DNA of 64,000 nucleotides from Silurus meridionalis (lineage: Eukaryota; Chordata; Actinopteri; Siluriformes; Siluridae), in the NCBI RefSeq assembly GCF_014805685.1, contig NC_060887.1:10784463-10848462 (forward strand). The letters are read 5' to 3'. A model generated the notes under the pieces. It was not told the origin of the DNA. It was given only the letters and a program-made list of their open reading frames with translations, and did not search any database. This document shows positions 59,620-64,000 of the stretch, piece by piece (the first letter of the stretch is position 1; the number at the start of each line of letters is the position of its first letter). The translations under genes and the position numbers were made by a program.

Positions 59620-62600
59620 TAGTTAACCCAGCCATTATGGATGCACAAGCCAGTGCACTCTTAGTGCCGGTCCCAAGCCCGGGTAAATGGGGAGGGTTGC
59701 GTTAGGAAGGGCATCCAGCATAAAACATGTGCCAAATCAAATATGCGAATCACAAATAAGAATTTCATACCGGATCGGTCGAGGCCCGGGTTAACAACAA
59801 CCGCCACAGGTATCGTTAGCCGACAGGGTACCGGTGGAAATTGGGCTACTGTTGGCCGAAGGAGGAGAAGGAGAGGAGAAAGACGTCTACAGAGACAGCA
59901 GGGAAAGGAGCAGTGCAGGAGAGTGGAGGTTCGGGTTGGTACTTTAAATGTTGGTACTATGACGGGTAAAGGGAGAGAGGTAGCTGATATGATGGAGAGG
60001 AGAAAGGTAGATATGCTGTGTGTTCAGGAGACCAAGTGGAAAGGGAGTAAGGCCAGGAACATTGGAGGTGGATTTAAACTGTTTTATCATGGTGTGGATG
60101 GAAAGAGAAATGGTGTAGGGGTGATTCTGAAGGAAGAGTACAGTAAGAGTGTAGTGGAGGTGAAGAGAGTTTCTTATAGGGTAATGATCATGAAGGTGGA
60201 AGTTGAAGGGATGATGATAAATGTCATCAGTGCCTATGCTCCACAAGTTGGCTGTGAGATGGAGGAGAAGGAAAGATTCTGGAGTGAATTAGATGAAGTG
60301 GTAGATGGTGTACCTAGGAAAGAACGATTGGTGATTGGGGCAGACTTTAATGGGCATGTAGGTGAAGGGAACAGAGGTGATGAGGAGGTGATGGGTAGGT
60401 ATGGTTTTAAGGAGAGAAATGTGGAAGGGCAGATGGTGGTAGATTTTGCTAAAAGGATGGAAATGGCAGTGGTGAACACTTATTTTAAGAAGAAGGAGGA
60501 TCATAGGGTGACGATAAGAGTGGAGGAAGGTGCACACAGGTAGACTATGTGCTATGCAGGAGATGCAACCTGAAGGAGATCGGAGACTGTAAGGTGTTGG
60601 CAGGGGACAGTGTAGCTAGACAGCATCGGATGGTGGTCTGTAGGATGGATTTGGAGGCGAAGAAGAAGAGGAGGAGAGTAAGGACTGAAAGAAGAATAAG
60701 ATGGTGGAAACTGAAGGAGGAAGAGTGTAGTGTAAGGTTCAGGGAAGAGGTCAGACAGAGGCTCAGTGGTGTTAAGGAGGTGTTGGATGATTGGGCAACT
60801 ACAGCAGGAGTGATGAGGGAGGCAGCTAGAAAAGTACTTGGTGTAATATCTGGAAATAGAAAGCAAGACAAGGAGACGTGGTGGTGGAATAAGGAAGTGC
60901 AGGAGAGCATAAGGAGAAAGAGGTTGGCAAAACAGAAGTGGGATAGACAGAGTGATGAGAAAAGTAGGCAGGAGTACAAGGAGATGCGGCAGCAGGTTAA
61001 GAGGGATGTGGCGAAAGCCAAGGAAAAGGCATATGATGAGCTGTATGAGAGGTTGAACACTGAGGAAGGAGAAAAGGATTTGTACCGATTGGCCAGGCAG
61101 AGGGACCCAGCTGGGAAGGATGTACTGAAAGTTAGAGCAGTAAAGGATTGAGAGGGAAATGTGCTGACTAGTGAGGAAAGTGTGTTGAGAAGATGGAGGG
61201 AGTATTTTGAGCAGCTGATGAATGAGGAAAATCAGAGAGAGAAGGTTGGATGATGTGGAGTTGGTGAAGCAGGATGTAGATAGGATTAGTAAGGAGGAAG
61301 TGAGAGCAGCGATTAAGAGGATGAAGAGTGGAAAGTCGGTTGGACCAGATGACATGCCGGTAAAAGCGTGGAGATGTTTAGGAGAGATGGCAGTGGAGTT
61401 TTTGACCAGATTGTTTAACAGGATTTTGGAAGGTGAGAAGATACCTGAGGAATGGAGAAGAAGTGTGCTGGTATCGATCTTTAAGCATAAAGGAGATGTG
61501 CAGTCTTGCAGTAACTACAGGGGAATTAAGTTGATCAGTCACACCATGAAGTTATGGGAAAGAGTAGTGGAAGCCAGGCTGAGAGAAGAGGTCACCATCT
61601 GTGAGCAACAGTATGGTTTCATGCCGAGGAAGAGCCCCACAGATGCCTTATTTGCTTTGAGAATGTTGATGGAGAAGTATAGAGAAGGACAGAAGGAATT
61701 GCATTGTGTATTTGTGGATTTAGAGAAAGCGTACGACAGGGTGCCAAGAGAAGAGTTGTGGTATTGTATTAGGAAGTCAGGTGTGTCAGAGAAGTATGTG
61801 AGGGTGGTGCAGGACATGTATGAGGACAGTGTGACGGCAGTGAAGTGTGCAGTAGGAACGACAGACTGGTTCAGGGTGAAGGTTGGACTGCATCAAGGAT
61901 CGGCCCTGAGCCCTTTCCTGTTTGCAGTGGTGATGGACAGGTTGACGGACGAGGTCAGACAGGAGTCTCCTGGACTATGATGTTTGGATGATATTGTGAT
62001 TTGTTGTGAGAGTAGGGAGCAGGTTGAGAAGAGCCTGGAGAGGTGGAGATATGCGCTGGAGAGAAGGGGAATGAAACTCAGTAGGAGTAAGACAAAATAC
62101 ATGTGTGTGAATGAGAGGGAGGGCAGTGGTGGTGTGCGGTTGCAGGGAGAAGAGCTGGAGAAGGTGGAGGAATTCAGGTACCTGGGGTCAACAGTGCAAA
62201 GTAATGGAGAGTGTGTTAGAGAAGTTAAGAAAAGAGTGCAGGCAGGGTGGCGTGGGTGGAGTAGAGTGACAGGAGTGATTTGTGATAGTAGGGTATCTGC
62301 AAAAATGAAAGGGAAAGTTTATAGGTCTGTAGTGAGACCTGCGATGTTGTATGGATTAGAGACAGTGGCACTGAGTAAAAGACAGGAGGTGGCGCTGGAG
62401 GTAGCAGAGCTTAAGATGTTAAGACGTTGGAAGTGACGAGGATGGATAAGATTAGAAATTAGTTTATTAGAGGAACAGCGCATGTAGGATGTTTTGGTGA
62501 CAAGGTGAGGGAGGCGAGAATGAGATGGTTTGGACATGTGCAGAGGAGGGACATGAATTATATTGGTAGAAGAATGCTAAGGATGGAGCCACCAGGTAGG

Positions 62601-62746
62601 AGGAAAAGAGGAAGGCTAAGGAGGAGGTTCATGAATGTGGTGAGGGAAGTTGGTGTAAAAGAGGCAGATGTAGAGGACAGGGTGGTATGGAGACAGATGA
62701 TCTGCTGTGGCGACCCCTAATGGGAGCAGCCGAAAGAAGAAGAAGA
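59620..62746 (+). mobile_element. Full-length RTE-clade LINE, inactive
   Basis: Starts with CCCAGCCATTATGGATGCAC and ends GCAGCCGAAAGAAGAAGAAG, both typical of an abundant fish RTE (Expander-like) family, so it spans about 3.1 kb. Strongly purine-rich on the plus strand. Encodes endonuclease and RT in four frame-broken pieces. The flanking TTTATTTTTCATTTA-type sequence at 59607-59622 and 62748-62762 may be the target duplication. Confidence 0.88.
59743..62440 (+). pseudogene. RTE LINE ORF (endonuclease + RT), broken
   Basis: Endonuclease: VRVGTLNVGTMTGKGREVAD, CVQETKWKGSKA, AYAPQVG, GADFNGHVGEG (59743-60543). Linker with K/R-rich helix (60549-61151). RT: KSGKSVGPDDMPVKAW (61328), NYRGIKLISHTMKLWERVV (61513), FVDLEKAYDRVPREELW (61710, motif A Asp present), GLHQGSALSPFLFAVVMD (61885). 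Small deletions just after SPGL (about 61975) destroy the expected F-A-D-D frame, leaving only D-D-I-V-I-C in another frame. Further shifts near 60543, 61150 and 62436. Dead copy. Confidence 0.85.
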
Positions 62747-62762
62747 TTTATTTTTCATTTAT

Positions 62763-64000
62763 TTTTTTGATATATGTTTTATTAAGCTGAATAAGTCCTC
62801 TGGATCAGCTTCACTTTTTACTCTACATTTCTTGTCATTCTCAACTCAATCTTAGGTGCACTATTGACTAAGTTTCCTCGTGTCCACTTCCCCTTCTCGG
62901 CCTGTTCATCTGACACTGAAAATATCATTATTTTATAATTAATTTATAATCAGTTAAATCGAGTGCTTTAATCCTTAACTTATAGTTTCAAATCTATTTT
63001 ATCTTAACTCGTTATATCTAGAATTCTCTATTCTCAATGCCTAAACTGAATAACTATTGCCAGGTTAGTGATAAGTACTTTTAACCTAAATATTGTAAAA
63101 TACTGCTACTTACTAATGCTGCTAAATAGTGCTGAAATAAAGAAAACTTTTTAAGATAAGCCACACTACTTAAAAAAAAAAAACTAATAATTTTTTTTAC
63201 ACTGCTATGTGTTTTTAAGCATAAGTGCCCATAACAGGAACAGGATAGCTAAGAGCTTATTAGTTGTAGATAGCAAGCACTTACTGTTATAGTTACTGTT
63301 CTAATATGCTATTTGGACATATTTTAACTCAAATTACAAAATTACTACATACAGTCCAATGAAGATCATAGTTAACAACAGTGTCTAATGATGTAAATAA
63401 AATATCTGTTGATTTTAATAATGATTTCCTTTTTTATATAAATCTATCAACAGAAATGGTGCTGTACATTAATTTGCATTAGTACATTAGATTTCTCTTT
63501 GCTTTTTGCTGAATATTTTCATAGATTTTTCCCCACCAGGGACTTCACAGGGACCCAAATAAAAAGTAAGATGGAAAAACTAATAACCCTATAGGTGCTG
63601 TGTTTATCATACTGTATGTGCAAAACTTTAGTTTCTACATTTACCATTTTTAACTAACATTCACGTTTAACATTTAAATGTATGTTTTAAGTTAAATATA
63701 TTTAAAAACAATTTTATAATAAAAGCAAACAAACATAAAGCTGTAATTTATCATGACTATCTAAATGTATCACAAATGCAAAAATCGTGTGGGTTTTCTT
63801 GACCAGGCTACTGTTTAACAGGTGCATAGACTGACGTAACTGGCCCATCACCCAGCATCTAGTTTCATTTTTGTTTTGGACAATGCTTCCAGCTTTTGTG
63901 GCTGCATTCAAATTTTGCCAAAACAAATCCTGCATTTGTTTATAAGGTTTGAATAACAAATGATGTTAGCTTTCAAGGCAAAATCTGGCCTACTGTACCT
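62763..64000. other. AT-rich noncoding; right end begins another locus-unit copy
   Basis: No gene. About 63730-63880 matches 26670-26800 of unit C (TTTTCTTGACCAGGC, CTG(C/T)TTAACAGGTGCA, AGACTGA(T/C)GTA in order), at a divergence greater than between units A and C. The array therefore probably continues past the window. Confidence 0.5.

Noticed and set aside
60552..61355. 267-codon minus-strand frame
   Set aside because: Antisense of the purine-rich RTE LINE coding region; the sense strand carries clear endonuclease/RT motifs.

Overview
This looks like a nuclear segment of a teleost fish genome, probably an ostariophysan (catfish, characin or knifefish type). The evidence is the repeat content: long (CA)n, (TA)n and (CT)n microsatellites, several Tc1/mariner families, hAT miniature elements, tRNA-headed SINEs, and LINEs of the L2, Rex1/Babar, RTE and L1/Tx1 types. 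It is AT-rich. I see no rRNA, tRNA or CRISPR locus and no complete ordinary multi-exon gene. The species call is inference.

Layout. (1) 1-11 kb is pyrimidine-rich single-copy DNA, probably intronic or regulatory. It has a candidate coding exon (3193-3261), a candidate 21-nt microexon in matching phase (9290-9310), many microsatellites and a few LINE/Tc1 fossils. (2) 11-20 kb is AT-rich, with microsatellites, a hAT-like insertion with a 10-bp target duplication (13648-14750), a 132-bp tandem duplication, an inverted-repeat pair and a degraded LINE. (3) 20-37 kb holds two intact, diverged, minus-strand genes (20941-22446 and 35467-36945). Each encodes an L1/Tx1-type apurinic endonuclease domain followed by a shrunken reverse-transcriptase remnant whose catalytic YADD is replaced by Y-x-R-Q. 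Between them lie a broken third copy, a nearly intact Tc1 transposon and an L2 LINE. (4) 37-46 kb has a second Tc1 transposon, a SINE, and a long Rex1-type LINE interrupted by a solo LTR and a hAT miniature element. (5) 43.45-58.08 kb is two near-identical 7.3-kb tandem copies (A and B), each with LINE, hAT element, endonuclease-gene fragment and shared noncoding DNA. (6) 58-64 kb has a Tigger-like MITE, a Tc1 fossil, a full-length but broken RTE LINE, and the start of another diverged copy of the locus unit.

Interpretation. The most interesting signal is the endonuclease gene family. Two paralogues that differ at roughly 40% of positions both keep an open frame of about 500 codons, all recognisable endonuclease residues and the same loss of reverse-transcriptase catalytic residues. 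Each has a splice acceptor just upstream of its start codon. This suggests a LINE endonuclease/RT polyprotein was captured as a host gene, then duplicated and partly decayed in a local array whose noncoding parts recur at about 24-31, 39-41, 46-51, 54-59 and 63.7 kb. Function is unknown; the reading as a host gene is inference from sequence alone.
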